Shown here piece by piece: positions 10,016-19,828 of a stretch of 64,000 bases of DNA. This stretch comes from a virus: IMG/VR virus record IMGVR_UViG_3300021140_000004, positions 1-64,000 of that record; one strand, 5' to 3'. Position 1 is the stretch's first letter, and each line of letters begins with the position of its first letter. Under the pieces are notes generated by a model. That model saw only the letters and a program-made list of their open reading frames with translations. It was not told where the DNA came from and did not search any database. The position numbers and the translations under genes are program-made.

Positions 10016-10923
10016 TATCCTGTAATCGTCGTGAAGTTTTTAGTGAAATCAATGTTATTACCTCTATCTTGACGAACTTCATATAACAACGCATTAAATT
10101 GGTCACGAATTTCAAACAAGTTGTATTGTTTGTAAATGTTGTTTTGACTATCATACATTGTGTATACACCGTCATCAATAGATTTGGTTTGGTTACCGTA
10201 AAGGGCAATTGCAAGTGATGAGATATCGTATTCAACAATATCAATTTCAACTGTCACAGGATTGAAGTAGGTATTTGTGATAATGATACCTTGTCCTGGC
10301 TGTCCAATAAATGGTGTTGCGTTAGGTTTATTTGTTGGTGATGAAGATGGTGTTACTGTTAGGAATAATAAATTTGTTACCCCATCAACATATCTATATC
10401 TAACCGCCTTTTGAGTTGTGTTTATTTGATTTGTAACCACAGGTTCACAATAAAAACAAGATGTAACAATTCTAAAAAAGTTTGGTATTTTAGAACCATC
10501 AGCATTCAAATACTCAATTCTAAAACCTATAAGACCTTGTGGTACAAATTTATTTCTATATTGTGAAGGCACGTTATTTAGGTCTACAATAATACCTTTT
10601 ACGTTAGGTAATGCACTAAGAACACCACAATCAGTAATTGTGGTTCTAATTTGTGCAGGTCTAATCATCAAAGTGTAGATTCCTATGTCAGTAAATTCAT
10701 CTGCAGGTAATGTTAGGTTGTATAAACCTCCCAAAATCTCAACATTAGCATTTCCACCTGTTTGTTCATTATTGAAGTATGGTCTCAATATTGAAGGTGC
10801 GTCAAGGGTCTTGAGAACAAAATCCTCAGTCTCATCTCTCGATGGCGTGTAATTTAAGATTATCTCAACATCTTCGGGTGAGACATCTGCCGGTCTAATC
10901 GTTCCGTATGTTCCAATTGCCAT
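10015..10923 (-). CDS. Baseplate-region structural protein of unknown family, 302 aa
   Basis: The protein is not recognised. It starts MAIGTYGTIRPADVSPEDVEIIL, is beta-rich in the middle and has a helical C-terminal stretch (LFEIRDQFNALLYEVRQDRG). Its stop is TAATG-overlapped with the start of the 992-aa protein, so the two are probably co-translated and may be neighbours in the baseplate. A TATTTAT box lies 18 bases upstream of the ATG at 10923, marking the start of a transcription unit. Confidence 0.6.
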   Translation of the reverse strand: MAIGTYGTIRPADVSPEDVEIILNYTPSRDETEDFVLKTLDAPSILRPYFNNEQTGGNANVEILGGLYNLTLPADEFTDIGIYTLMIRPAQIRTTITDCGVLSALPNVKGIIVDLNNVPSQYRNKFVPQGLIGFRIEYLNADGSKIPNFFRIVTSCFYCEPVVTNQINTTQKAVRYRYVDGVTNLLFLTVTPSSSPTNKPNATPFIGQPGQGIIITNTYFNPVTVEIDIVEYDISSLAIALYGNQTKSIDDGVYTMYDSQNNIYKQYNLFEIRDQFNALLYEVRQDRGNNIDFTKNFTTITG

Positions 10924-10941
10924 TTTTTAGTTCTTATTTTA

Positions 10942-10948
10942 ATAAATA
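10942..10948 (-). promoter_or_regulatory. TATTTAT box upstream of the 302-aa structural gene
   Basis: TATTTATT on the coding strand lies 18 bases before the ATG at 10923, in a 27-base intergenic gap. Confidence 0.45.
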
Positions 10949-10950
10949 GT

Positions 10951-12018
10951 TTATGCCTTTTTTTCTATGACAAAATATCCATATCCATAGTTAATCATAT
11001 CACTTAAATTGTCTACCTCACCAATTCTTCTAACAGGTTCATATGCAGCAATCTTACCCCTTTCAACATATACATCTGTTGTTATTTGTGGTTGGTCAAC
11101 AGATTTCATCAGTAATGGGTTTTTTATAATCGGTACCGCAGTGATATTATCCTCTGTAAAACCACTACTATTTTCAAAGTATATTGTTTGTCCGTCAACA
11201 TAATCATAGTAATCAACACCATTTACAGTGTATGCGGTATAAACAGGATTCATTTGAGTTATTGCCCCAATAATCGCACCTTTTTGAATTACAGGAACCC
11301 CAATAATATATTGAACGTTTCCGTATTGTTCCAACATTTTTAATTGTGATGTTGTGTTACCAGAAACAACAAAAGGAACTTGTTCGTATGATTTTGTTTC
11401 TTGAGCCTCAATTGTGTTAATTGCGTCACCGCTAAAAATGTAATCATAACTAACAGGTGTTGCGGACCAACTACCACCTAATGGTTGGAAAAATGCTTTA
11501 CCAAGTGGGTTGTAAATAACCGTATTTGAGAAAGGAACCTTAACATCTTTTTTAACAGTATTAATTCCAAATGGATTAGTCTGTTTCATTGTTATGGTAT
11601 AACCAGAAGAGAACAAAGGATATGTATGTTGAAGTGTCCCTCCATTAAAATTTTCAATCGGGCTATTGTCTCCCCAATCAATAGTGTATTGAGAAAATTC
11701 CAAGAATTTTTTTAAGTCTGATGAGGTGTTATAAACAGTAAACAAATATGGATTTGCAGTGGTTGATGAGAATACAAAGTTTGTCGTTACATCTGATTGA
11801 AAAGCTGCTCCATCAAAAGGACTATAATATCCCATTTCAATGGTAGTGTCAGTTAACATAATTGGGACGGTAAGTCCTGTCATTATTGACGTTCCATTTG
11901 GACCACCACTTAATACTTGGGACATACCAGAATAAACCCCATAAGTTTCACCATTTACGGTAACTTGTGAAAGGTCAGACTTTATAAACTCAGGTGATAC
12001 AACAAATCTATAATCCAT
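10951..12018 (-). CDS. Virion protein with a PKD-like Ig domain, 355 aa
   Basis: Residues about 85-175 contain YTIDWGDNSP followed about 15 residues later by LQHTYPLFSSGYTITM. This matches the PKD fold pattern of WGD, then HTY, then a final beta strand. The rest is beta-rich and ends with a conserved-looking aromatic tail (MINYGYGYFVIEKKA). Ig-type domains are common on exposed phage proteins, where they bind cell-surface glycans weakly. The gene starts one base before the stop of the gene at 12018 (TAATG). The exact position in the particle is unknown. Confidence 0.6.
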   Translation of the reverse strand: MDYRFVVSPEFIKSDLSQVTVNGETYGVYSGMSQVLSGGPNGTSIMTGLTVPIMLTDTTIEMGYYSPFDGAAFQSDVTTNFVFSSTTANPYLFTVYNTSSDLKKFLEFSQYTIDWGDNSPIENFNGGTLQHTYPLFSSGYTITMKQTNPFGINTVKKDVKVPFSNTVIYNPLGKAFFQPLGGSWSATPVSYDYIFSGDAINTIEAQETKSYEQVPFVVSGNTTSQLKMLEQYGNVQYIIGVPVIQKGAIIGAITQMNPVYTAYTVNGVDYYDYVDGQTIYFENSSGFTEDNITAVPIIKNPLLMKSVDQPQITTDVYVERGKIAAYEPVRRIGEVDNLSDMINYGYGYFVIEKKA

Positions 12019-12836
12019 TAGGGTGCAACATATTCATACCATTTTATCGGTGATGCCACCGTACCAACTCTTTCAAAAGTTATTGTATCATACATTGTGT
12101 ATGTTTGAGTCGGGTAATCCAAAGCCACTAAATAATAAAAATTAAATAATGAGTTAGGGCCAAAACTATTGGTTACTTGTTCTGATTGTGGTCTATTAAC
12201 AAATCTTGTAAATGAACCGTCTTTTGCGTTCCAAAACTTACAAGAAACATAAAACTTATCTATATCCAAATATGTTCGTGATTTCAACCAATAAATAAAA
12301 TAACCGTCTTTATCTCCAACCCAATCCAAAACATAACTTGGTTTCATAATTGAAACATCCTGACCTTGCATTACAGCAGGCATTTTCAAACCTTGGGTTA
12401 CTGGTAAAATAACAGTTAAATAAATTGTTTGACCTTTATCACTTGGTGAGTTATAATAATCAAGTTTCCAAAATGAATTTTTAAAACCATTTGAAAAGTA
12501 ATATACCTCATCCGTTGAGAAGTCATCGGCTCTGTAATCAACAATCCAGTTTTGTGTAGAACCTGTCCCACTTATTGAGCCACCCGAAAAGAAATAAAAA
12601 TCATAATTTAAACTGGTGTCATAAACACCTAAATTAGTATTGTTAACATCGGTAACACCTGAATGTGAAAACCTATCAGTTTCAAAGTCTATAGGTCTAC
12701 CAGCAACATCCCTATCAATTTCAGTTTGAATTGCATTGATTTCATTTTCGGTGTCGAGAAGTTCCCAATCCAATTGAACAGGTATATTTAAAATCCTGTC
12801 ACTATTACGTGGTACGGTTAATGTTATTTTATTCAC
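12018..12836 (-). CDS. Baseplate-region structural protein of unknown family, about 272 aa
   Basis: The protein is not recognised. It is rich in Tyr, Trp, Phe and Asp and has no low-complexity segment. The start is uncertain. A TTG at 12863 would overlap the upstream gene by 35 bases. A GTG at 12836 overlaps its stop by only 8 bases and is preferred here. It lies in an unbroken chain of co-oriented structural genes, each touching the next, so assembly into the same baseplate sub-complex is likely. Confidence 0.58.
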   Translation of the reverse strand: MNKITLTVPRNSDRILNIPVQLDWELLDTENEINAIQTEIDRDVAGRPIDFETDRFSHSGVTDVNNTNLGVYDTSLNYDFYFFSGGSISGTGSTQNWIVDYRADDFSTDEVYYFSNGFKNSFWKLDYYNSPSDKGQTIYLTVILPVTQGLKMPAVMQGQDVSIMKPSYVLDWVGDKDGYFIYWLKSRTYLDIDKFYVSCKFWNAKDGSFTRFVNRPQSEQVTNSFGPNSLFNFYYLVALDYPTQTYTMYDTITFERVGTVASPIKWYEYVAP

Positions 12837-14523
12837 AGTCGTCAATAATTGGTTGTGCTCCAATAGACACCCCTTGTATTATATCTTGATAATTACTTCC
12901 TTCTGGAATTAACTTGAATATAACACTCTCAAAAGGGTATTGAGCATTGTTTAAGAATGGGTAAATAACCCCTCTGTTATTATCATCAAACTCACCAACA
13001 CTATACGGTTCTCTCCATCTGAAAAGATTATCAGATGATGAATAGAATGCATAATTAGGTACGTCTTCAGTTATATCAGGAACACCTGTTTCAACATAAC
13101 TTGAATACACTTTGAGAGTTGTTGGATAGTGAACTTTGTAATAATATCCACCCGTATTTCCTGTTGGTGAATCAACAGTTTTAAACACATCTTGATTGAA
13201 TTTTATCTTTTGAATGTATGGTGATATCACTCTCTCAATTTGTTCATAATCATTCCACTCACAAAAATCACCATCAATTAAATCACCAATATTTAAAACA
13301 TTATTATAATAAAAAGTCTCTGTTGAACCATTTGTTTTTGTGTGGCTTGAAACGGTTATGTTAGTATCTGAATATGAGTTGTTATCGTCCCACCAAGAAT
13401 TAATATCTTTAGTTATATTAAAAAACCATCCTTGTTTTAAACCACTATTATTAAATGGTTTATTAAAATAACCGCTATAACCCTTATTAACTATCGATAA
13501 AAATATTTCAGGTAATGGTCTCTTTTGGTTATCAACAACACCATTCAAATCCAAGTCTTTTTTCATCGTAAAGTTATAATTTAACGATGATGTCTTTTTA
13601 GATACCCTATCTAAATTATTAGGCGTAATTGATGAAAATTCGTATTGTCTAACATTTTTAAATGGGTTTAATTCAAAACCTGTTTTAGTAACATATATGT
13701 CTGATTCATTAGCCAATACTTTGTTTCTTCTTACATAATACTTTGACTTAGTTTCTAAGTTGTCAGGATTGGCAATTCTTTTAAATGTCCCTAAGGTACC
13801 ATTACTAAAAGTTGTACCAGTGTATCCAACGTCAATTAAGTTAAAAATGTATTCACTACTATTTGACTTCGAATCACCTAAAGAAAATACGTTAAAAACT
13901 TTTTGATTTCCATTATAGGTTAATGATAGTTCAACATAATCAGCAACCGTTAATCCGTGAGGCATAAAACATTGGAATGAGATTATATTTGCACCACCTT
14001 GTTTAGAATTAAATACCACAAATGGTATACCATCTTGGGCTTGGAAATTTAGAGTGTTACCACTATAAGTCGCCTCCATATTTTTTGTATAATCATTTTC
14101 AGCTGCGTGAGTAATGTAATAAGTCCAATTGTATGTGTACGCGCTCTGTGCAACATAAACAAAATGATTATCATTAACATATGGTCTAAAAAAATCAAAC
14201 TCATAATATTGTGGAAACCCTTTCCATATCCCAGAAAGTTTTGACTGTACCGCGTCAACATAAAAAAGATTATATTGGAATGGTAAATAATCTGTGGTTC
14301 CAGTGTAGGTGTTGTCGTATATGTAATCAACTTTAAATGTTGGTCGATAAGTTTCAGAAATTTCTCTTTCGTCTTCATATAATTGTGCAAGACTAATTGA
14401 TGTGTTTCTAACGAATTGTATTAACTCTTTCTGCGTTTGATTTAAATCAATAGTAACTTGAGAGTCTAATATTGGTGCAGACTTAAAACTTAAACGTGAT
14501 GGAACTATAGTAAAATTATTCAT
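12829..14523 (-). CDS. Baseplate-region structural protein of unknown family, 564 aa
   Basis: The protein begins MNNFTIVPSRLSFKSAPILD and contains an early helical stretch (LNQTQKELIQFVRNTSISLAQLYEDE). Long Tyr- and Asn-rich beta segments follow, with many GxT and NxY motifs typical of virion proteins. No enzyme motif is visible. The start overlaps the stop of the 1739-aa gene by 8 bases. It is a probable baseplate or fibre-connector protein by context only. Confidence 0.58.
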   Translation of the reverse strand: MNNFTIVPSRLSFKSAPILDSQVTIDLNQTQKELIQFVRNTSISLAQLYEDEREISETYRPTFKVDYIYDNTYTGTTDYLPFQYNLFYVDAVQSKLSGIWKGFPQYYEFDFFRPYVNDNHFVYVAQSAYTYNWTYYITHAAENDYTKNMEATYSGNTLNFQAQDGIPFVVFNSKQGGANIISFQCFMPHGLTVADYVELSLTYNGNQKVFNVFSLGDSKSNSSEYIFNLIDVGYTGTTFSNGTLGTFKRIANPDNLETKSKYYVRRNKVLANESDIYVTKTGFELNPFKNVRQYEFSSITPNNLDRVSKKTSSLNYNFTMKKDLDLNGVVDNQKRPLPEIFLSIVNKGYSGYFNKPFNNSGLKQGWFFNITKDINSWWDDNNSYSDTNITVSSHTKTNGSTETFYYNNVLNIGDLIDGDFCEWNDYEQIERVISPYIQKIKFNQDVFKTVDSPTGNTGGYYYKVHYPTTLKVYSSYVETGVPDITEDVPNYAFYSSSDNLFRWREPYSVGEFDDNNRGVIYPFLNNAQYPFESVIFKLIPEGSNYQDIIQGVSIGAQPIIDDCE

Positions 14524-17500
14524 CTGCCAAATATTTTTCCTTAAATTTATCTAAAGCGCTGGCACCATTTATTAATCCAAAATAAAAATGATTTGGTGCA
14601 CCAACTAAAAATGTTCTTGGGTAATTACCAGCGTTTAATGATAATAATCCATTGTTATCTACATTATAGATATAACCACGAGCATATAAATCATTGGTAA
14701 GAGCGTTTGAACCTAAGAAGTATGTTGGACTGACAGGGTTGGTTCTACTAAGTGACTGATACTTGTATTGTTGTATATTTGAACCATCCGTTGCCCAGTT
14801 ATTATTTTCACCTCCAAATATAGTATTAGAACCGCCAAATGTAGTTGTCCTCCACTGATAAAATGGAACCGTTTGTGATTTAATACCATAAACATATTGA
14901 TACGCGTTTGCAGTAGGATTAGGTCTAAAATTTATTCTACCAGGTGTTATAAAGTCTTTATACTGAAGGTCTTCCGTTGTTGAAGAGAAAAACACCGCCA
15001 TAACTGATTTAGAGCCCGGAGCACCTAAAATTTGAATCTCACTTGTTGATGTGTTACCAGTACTTTCATATGCGTCGGGTGAAAATTTAACAACACCAAA
15101 TTCAGAATTTATTGACATAAGTTGCGCCAAATCCCCATCAACTCTTCTTTCTTCTCTTGAGAATAATTGGTTAACAACACCATTAGGATTACCCAATGTT
15201 AATAATTTACTTAAGTATTCAGAATTTGAAATTCTACTAACAACAAAGAGGTTAACTAAGTCTGAAGTGTCCCCATAGCTTGACGGTGTGATTTGATTTA
15301 TCACGTATCCTCTCATACTTGGTTCTAAACTAAGCTCTGCGTAAATAAAATCTTTAGGTCCTAAGTTTATAACTGTTGTTGGGAATAATAAATTTCTAGT
15401 ATTTAAAGAACCAGTCTCATTTAGAGGTGTTGGTATCTTACCAATAAATCTATTTATTGTTGCACTATATGGACTACTTCTCATATAGAAGTTAGCACTT
15501 GATTTATCATAGTAAACAAACTCCTTACAATATAATATTTCATCCAAAGTGTTATCACTATTAAAAATAGGTCTTGTTTGAATTGGTACCGTAAACAGTG
15601 TTCCGTTTATCCAGTTATTTGTAAAAGTTTGAGCTAAAACTCCTCTACATAAAGCGTAAAAGAATCTAAATCTTAGACCCCATTCTTTAAACGCCAATAA
15701 ATCTTTGCGAATGGCAGCTCCATTAATTTTTGGTCCGTCAGGCATAATCACATAACACCCTCTTTCAACAACATCAGTTGCGGGGCAGTTAGGGTTTATA
15801 CTAAATGTTGTTCCTTGATTCTCATAACAACTTAGACTAACCATATTAGCACAATCAAAACTTTCTAAAACGTTTGTACTTGCTGGTAAATCTTGGATGT
15901 CAGGTTCTACAGTTTCAAATCCCGTTGAGAAGTTTTCAGTTGTAAAATCTTCACTGTCGGTGTTTAAAACATATATCGCAAAACCATTGTTTTGTTGTAA
16001 TACAGGGACAATAGAATCCCAACTTGACCCATCTAAATAATCCGAACTAGGTAGTCTATCAGTTCTCATAACATTATAAAACTTAGATTGAATATTGTTA
16101 TTAAAACTTGTACCAGTAAATTTAGGTAATAGTGAAAAAGACAGGTATAATGAACTCGTGTTATTAGGTTTCTCAGATGATATTGTATAGTAGTAATCAC
16201 CACCCGATAAATCTTCTGAGTTATCATATCTAGCCCAATTTGGTGTCGAAGAATAACTGTTGTTTACACTATTAGTTGTTAATGATTGGGCTCCGCTAAG
16301 TGTTGGTCTGTTAAAGAATCCGGTTACAAACGAAAAATTACTCGATGCGTTCGGACCATAAAAATAAGTTCCAAAATTAGTAGATTTATCTAAACTACTA
16401 TAGTATCCAACATTCTCTGATGTAAAACCTGAAAAGTCATTACCCGCTCTAAAAAATTTAGATGGTATGAAAATCTCAGTTTGATTACTATGATTTTGAA
16501 CTGAGATTGTTGATGAACTATTTAACGCTTGAATTGGTACATTTATTCTTGTTTCACCCGTAATAATAATATCATTTTCATTCGGAAACCCAAGTATTTT
16601 ACCAACCCCATACTTGTTAGTATATTTCGGTGAATATGGGTCAACACCTCTTTGTAATATCAGAACATATTGATTATCAAAATCACTAAAGACATCTCGT
16701 GTCTTTAATGTTTTAGTTGATAAATCACTACCATCACTGTTACCAGGCCAAGCTAAAAGATTTCTAGCGTTGTATTTTATAATTGTTGATGAGTCTAACA
16801 TTTCAACAAACCCCCCATAACTTATTGGTGGTGGACAGTTACCAACAACTGTTATACTACCTTGGTCTATAGTTGGTGGTTGACACGCACAAATATCCAT
16901 ACTAATAGGGTCGTATCTTCCAAATCCATCATCAACTGTAGGACCTAACGATACTGTTTGAGGTGTGTTATTACAATCTATGTAGTTTATAGTTGTAGAA
17001 GTAGGTGCATTTGTATACGGTTCTATTGTTGTTATAGTATATGTTTGACAAGTAGAACAACCTTGAGATGCACTCAAGTTAAACGCCTCACTCATTGTGA
17101 TTGCAGTGATAACTTGATAATACTCAATATCCATAGGATATTTGTAATTCGTTTCGGTTGAACCTGTATTCAAATAGTAGGTAACACTACTATTTGTGAA
17201 TTGACCTGTTGCGTAATCAATCTGTATCGGTCCTGCAGATGGAAATAAAGTTTCTCCTGAGATACCAGTAATGTAAGCACCATCAAAAGTTTCTCCTGTG
17301 TATAGATAGTTAACGTCTTTACTGCTTTGTGGATTTACAAAAGTAAGTAATGTACCAGTTTCAAAATTAGTTGATGTTACAATTGTTAAGCTGTTGTCAT
17401 AGTGATTTACACCCGTATTTCCGGTGTAGTTAAAACTGACACTCATTTTATTGATATCATCAAAATATTTTTTTCTTGTGTTGAATGTATTAATTCTCGC

Positions 17501-19735
17501 TCCCATAGGTATACTTGTTGAGTAAGCAAAGAATTTTCTTGGTACTAACTTCACATTTAACACCTCATATTTAGAATCAGGTAATCTACTAACTTCAGAC
17601 TCGGTTGATTTAAATTGATAAATTTCATTAACCTTCTCAACTCTAGTACCCATAGCTTGCGAAAAAGTTAATGCAACAACACCTTTGTTTGCTTCAGACA
17701 ATTCTGTATCATCACCCGTTTGATATGGTAATGAACCCTCATTTATTTTTTCAAAATACAATCCATTATTAGAAAATTGACTTAGTAATGAAAAAGGAAC
17801 TGAACCATTATCATCTGAAGTATCACCAGGTTTACAATCACACGCAGTACAACCGGGGTATGTTATCATTGGTAATCTTATAGGACCAAATCTTTTTGAT
17901 TTAAAATTTTGATAGTTTTGTATCAATCTTATACCTAAAATTAAAAGACCCGCTCCAACAGCCGCGGACAGAATCATTACACCTATCGCAGGAAAAGCCG
18001 CTCCTGCTTGAATAAAGAATGATACTGATAGATAAAAAATTAATCCGATTACAACAGGTGCTAATACCCCTGAAATTGCGTTCCAAAGAGACCCCAAAAT
18101 ATTCCATACTACGATTTGTATTGAACCGAATAGTTGGACTATTTGCATCAATATTGCAAATAAGAAATATATTGCATCAAAGTTTTTAAAACCTTCATTT
18201 ACGGGAAATTTATTAACTGTTGACGCACATTCATCGTCATCAATTTCTTTAATACCAATAAATTTTGCACGATTAGTCCCTCTCTTATATTGGTCAATTA
18301 AAGATGATACTGTGTAGACTTTATTAAAATCAAACTCATAAAAAGTATCTTCACAATTTATTGCCGCAGCCAGTTTCTGATTTTGTATACTTGCAGGAAC
18401 CGCCTTGTTACCTGTATATCCCGACCATTCTAACCCAAAATAATATGAGCTTTGTAATTCACTTTCAACTGCGGCTGAAGTGGTATTATATGTCGGGTCT
18501 TGGAAAGGATTACTCCACCCATACTCCCTCACATTTGGAACTAAATAATATGGTCTTCTAACTTTTTCAGTTGCTTGAGGAGATTGTGCCCACTTAACTT
18601 TGAATCTATATTTTGCTTTAGTTGGTATTCCGACTGACGGGTCATTTGAAAAAATTCTGCTTCCGTCTTCAGCGGTTATCACGTAATTTAAATTCATTGG
18701 TAACTCAGTAACCCAAGTACCATCTTGGTCAATTACATTACCTGAATTTGGTAATCTATATTCTTCAAGTACAGGTCTACCTTGGTCATCTTGGAATATA
18801 GTTTGTCTCACAGATAATATCTGACCGGGTCCTGATGTTAAATTACAAAGATTGCCTAAATTGTCTTTTGGTTTACAAGCGGATTGAATCATTCCTGGAG
18901 GTCCATCGTTACCAAAGAAAGGCGCAGCAACTCTAAACTTATCTATAGTTGAAACCATAGAACCAATAAAAACCGCTGTCGGTTCTATTTCAATATTTGC
19001 TTCTTGTCGTAAATCAAAATCAACTCTATTAACGGCAGCAAGACATTGATTTGGGTCACCCCAAAATGGACTAACGTCAATTACTTTCTGTAATGAAACT
19101 ATTTGTGGTAATGTATCAATATCTGTAGATGAGTTGAATCTATCTCCCCCAACTTGAGCTTCAGTTGCCCTACCCATTCTTATAAGGTCTTGAGGTGTGA
19201 GTGAGAACTCTCCGATGTCACTCAAATCTAAATCCATCAATATTACTTGGTCTCCTGTAGGAACACCAAAAATCATATAGTCACCACTTTCATTTGTGGT
19301 TACAGTATATTTGTAATATTTGTCATATAATTGAGCTGCGACAGGGTCTTTTAAAACATCTTCTCTTGTTGGGAATGTTCCTGTTGCGGCGTGTTTTACG
19401 TATTGAGGTTCATAAGGTAATAGATTATACCTATACCCATCAACGTTTTTATCGTTTGGTGTCGCGTATGAATAAATTTCATAAATTTGGTCATTCACAA
19501 CATCTTCTTGTGTGACAGGAATGAAAATTGATACTTTAGCGTTTGCTAATCCTAAACCACCATTGGCAATAACTCTACCCACAATAACTCCGTATTGTGA
19601 GCAGTCTCGACTATAAACGTCATTTTGTGAAATCTGTAATGATAAGATTTCTAAAAAATCAAAATCTTGTTCTAATTCTAAGGTGATATGTTTATCGACC
19701 CCAACTTCTGTTTTTATCCTATATGACTTTCCCAT
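14516..19735 (-). CDS. Giant baseplate-region protein with membrane-spanning segments, 1739 aa
   Basis: Residues about 45-170 look like a carboxypeptidase-regulatory or CnaB-type beta sandwich (GRVIANGGLGLANAKVSIF, later TNESGDYMIFGVPTGDQ). Residues about 518-602 contain at least three strongly hydrophobic segments (for example APVVIGLIFYLSVSFFIQAG and AVGAGLLILGIRLI). These are followed by a Cys-rich motif, CTACDC. The remainder, about 1100 residues, is beta-rich virion-type sequence with further Cys clusters. Hydrophobic helices are rare in baseplate proteins. They could pack inside the particle and enter the host envelope during injection. A TATTTAT box lies 13 bases upstream of the ATG, so this gene heads a cluster. 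Function is otherwise unknown. Confidence 0.62.
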   Translation of the reverse strand: MGKSYRIKTEVGVDKHITLELEQDFDFLEILSLQISQNDVYSRDCSQYGVIVGRVIANGGLGLANAKVSIFIPVTQEDVVNDQIYEIYSYATPNDKNVDGYRYNLLPYEPQYVKHAATGTFPTREDVLKDPVAAQLYDKYYKYTVTTNESGDYMIFGVPTGDQVILMDLDLSDIGEFSLTPQDLIRMGRATEAQVGGDRFNSSTDIDTLPQIVSLQKVIDVSPFWGDPNQCLAAVNRVDFDLRQEANIEIEPTAVFIGSMVSTIDKFRVAAPFFGNDGPPGMIQSACKPKDNLGNLCNLTSGPGQILSVRQTIFQDDQGRPVLEEYRLPNSGNVIDQDGTWVTELPMNLNYVITAEDGSRIFSNDPSVGIPTKAKYRFKVKWAQSPQATEKVRRPYYLVPNVREYGWSNPFQDPTYNTTSAAVESELQSSYYFGLEWSGYTGNKAVPASIQNQKLAAAINCEDTFYEFDFNKVYTVSSLIDQYKRGTNRAKFIGIKEIDDDECASTVNKFPVNEGFKNFDAIYFLFAILMQIVQLFGSIQIVVWNILGSLWNAISGVLAPVVIGLIFYLSVSFFIQAGAAFPAIGVMILSAAVGAGLLILGIRLIQNYQNFKSKRFGPIRLPMITYPGCTACDCKPGDTSDDNGSVPFSLLSQFSNNGLYFEKINEGSLPYQTGDDTELSEANKGVVALTFSQAMGTRVEKVNEIYQFKSTESEVSRLPDSKYEVLNVKLVPRKFFAYSTSIPMGARINTFNTRKKYFDDINKMSVSFNYTGNTGVNHYDNSLTIVTSTNFETGTLLTFVNPQSSKDVNYLYTGETFDGAYITGISGETLFPSAGPIQIDYATGQFTNSSVTYYLNTGSTETNYKYPMDIEYYQVITAITMSEAFNLSASQGCSTCQTYTITTIEPYTNAPTSTTINYIDCNNTPQTVSLGPTVDDGFGRYDPISMDICACQPPTIDQGSITVVGNCPPPISYGGFVEMLDSSTIIKYNARNLLAWPGNSDGSDLSTKTLKTRDVFSDFDNQYVLILQRGVDPYSPKYTNKYGVGKILGFPNENDIIITGETRINVPIQALNSSSTISVQNHSNQTEIFIPSKFFRAGNDFSGFTSENVGYYSSLDKSTNFGTYFYGPNASSNFSFVTGFFNRPTLSGAQSLTTNSVNNSYSSTPNWARYDNSEDLSGGDYYYTISSEKPNNTSSLYLSFSLLPKFTGTSFNNNIQSKFYNVMRTDRLPSSDYLDGSSWDSIVPVLQQNNGFAIYVLNTDSEDFTTENFSTGFETVEPDIQDLPASTNVLESFDCANMVSLSCYENQGTTFSINPNCPATDVVERGCYVIMPDGPKINGAAIRKDLLAFKEWGLRFRFFYALCRGVLAQTFTNNWINGTLFTVPIQTRPIFNSDNTLDEILYCKEFVYYDKSSANFYMRSSPYSATINRFIGKIPTPLNETGSLNTRNLLFPTTVINLGPKDFIYAELSLEPSMRGYVINQITPSSYGDTSDLVNLFVVSRISNSEYLSKLLTLGNPNGVVNQLFSREERRVDGDLAQLMSINSEFGVVKFSPDAYESTGNTSTSEIQILGAPGSKSVMAVFFSSTTEDLQYKDFITPGRINFRPNPTANAYQYVYGIKSQTVPFYQWRTTTFGGSNTIFGGENNNWATDGSNIQQYKYQSLSRTNPVSPTYFLGSNALTNDLYARGYIYNVDNNGLLSLNAGNYPRTFLVGAPNHFYFGLINGASALDKFKEKYLADE

Positions 19736-19748
19736 TCAGGTTTTATTG

Positions 19749-19755
19749 ATAAATA
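19749..19755 (-). promoter_or_regulatory. TATTTAT box upstream of the 1739-aa gene
   Basis: TATTTATC on the coding strand lies 13 bases before the ATG at 19735, in a 93-base intergenic gap that shows no other feature. Confidence 0.45.
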
Positions 19756-19828
19756 GTTATTTTGGAATTTTGAAAAGGAATTCCACACGTATTTAAAAAA
19801 TAACCTAAACGTAAATTAAATAAACAAG

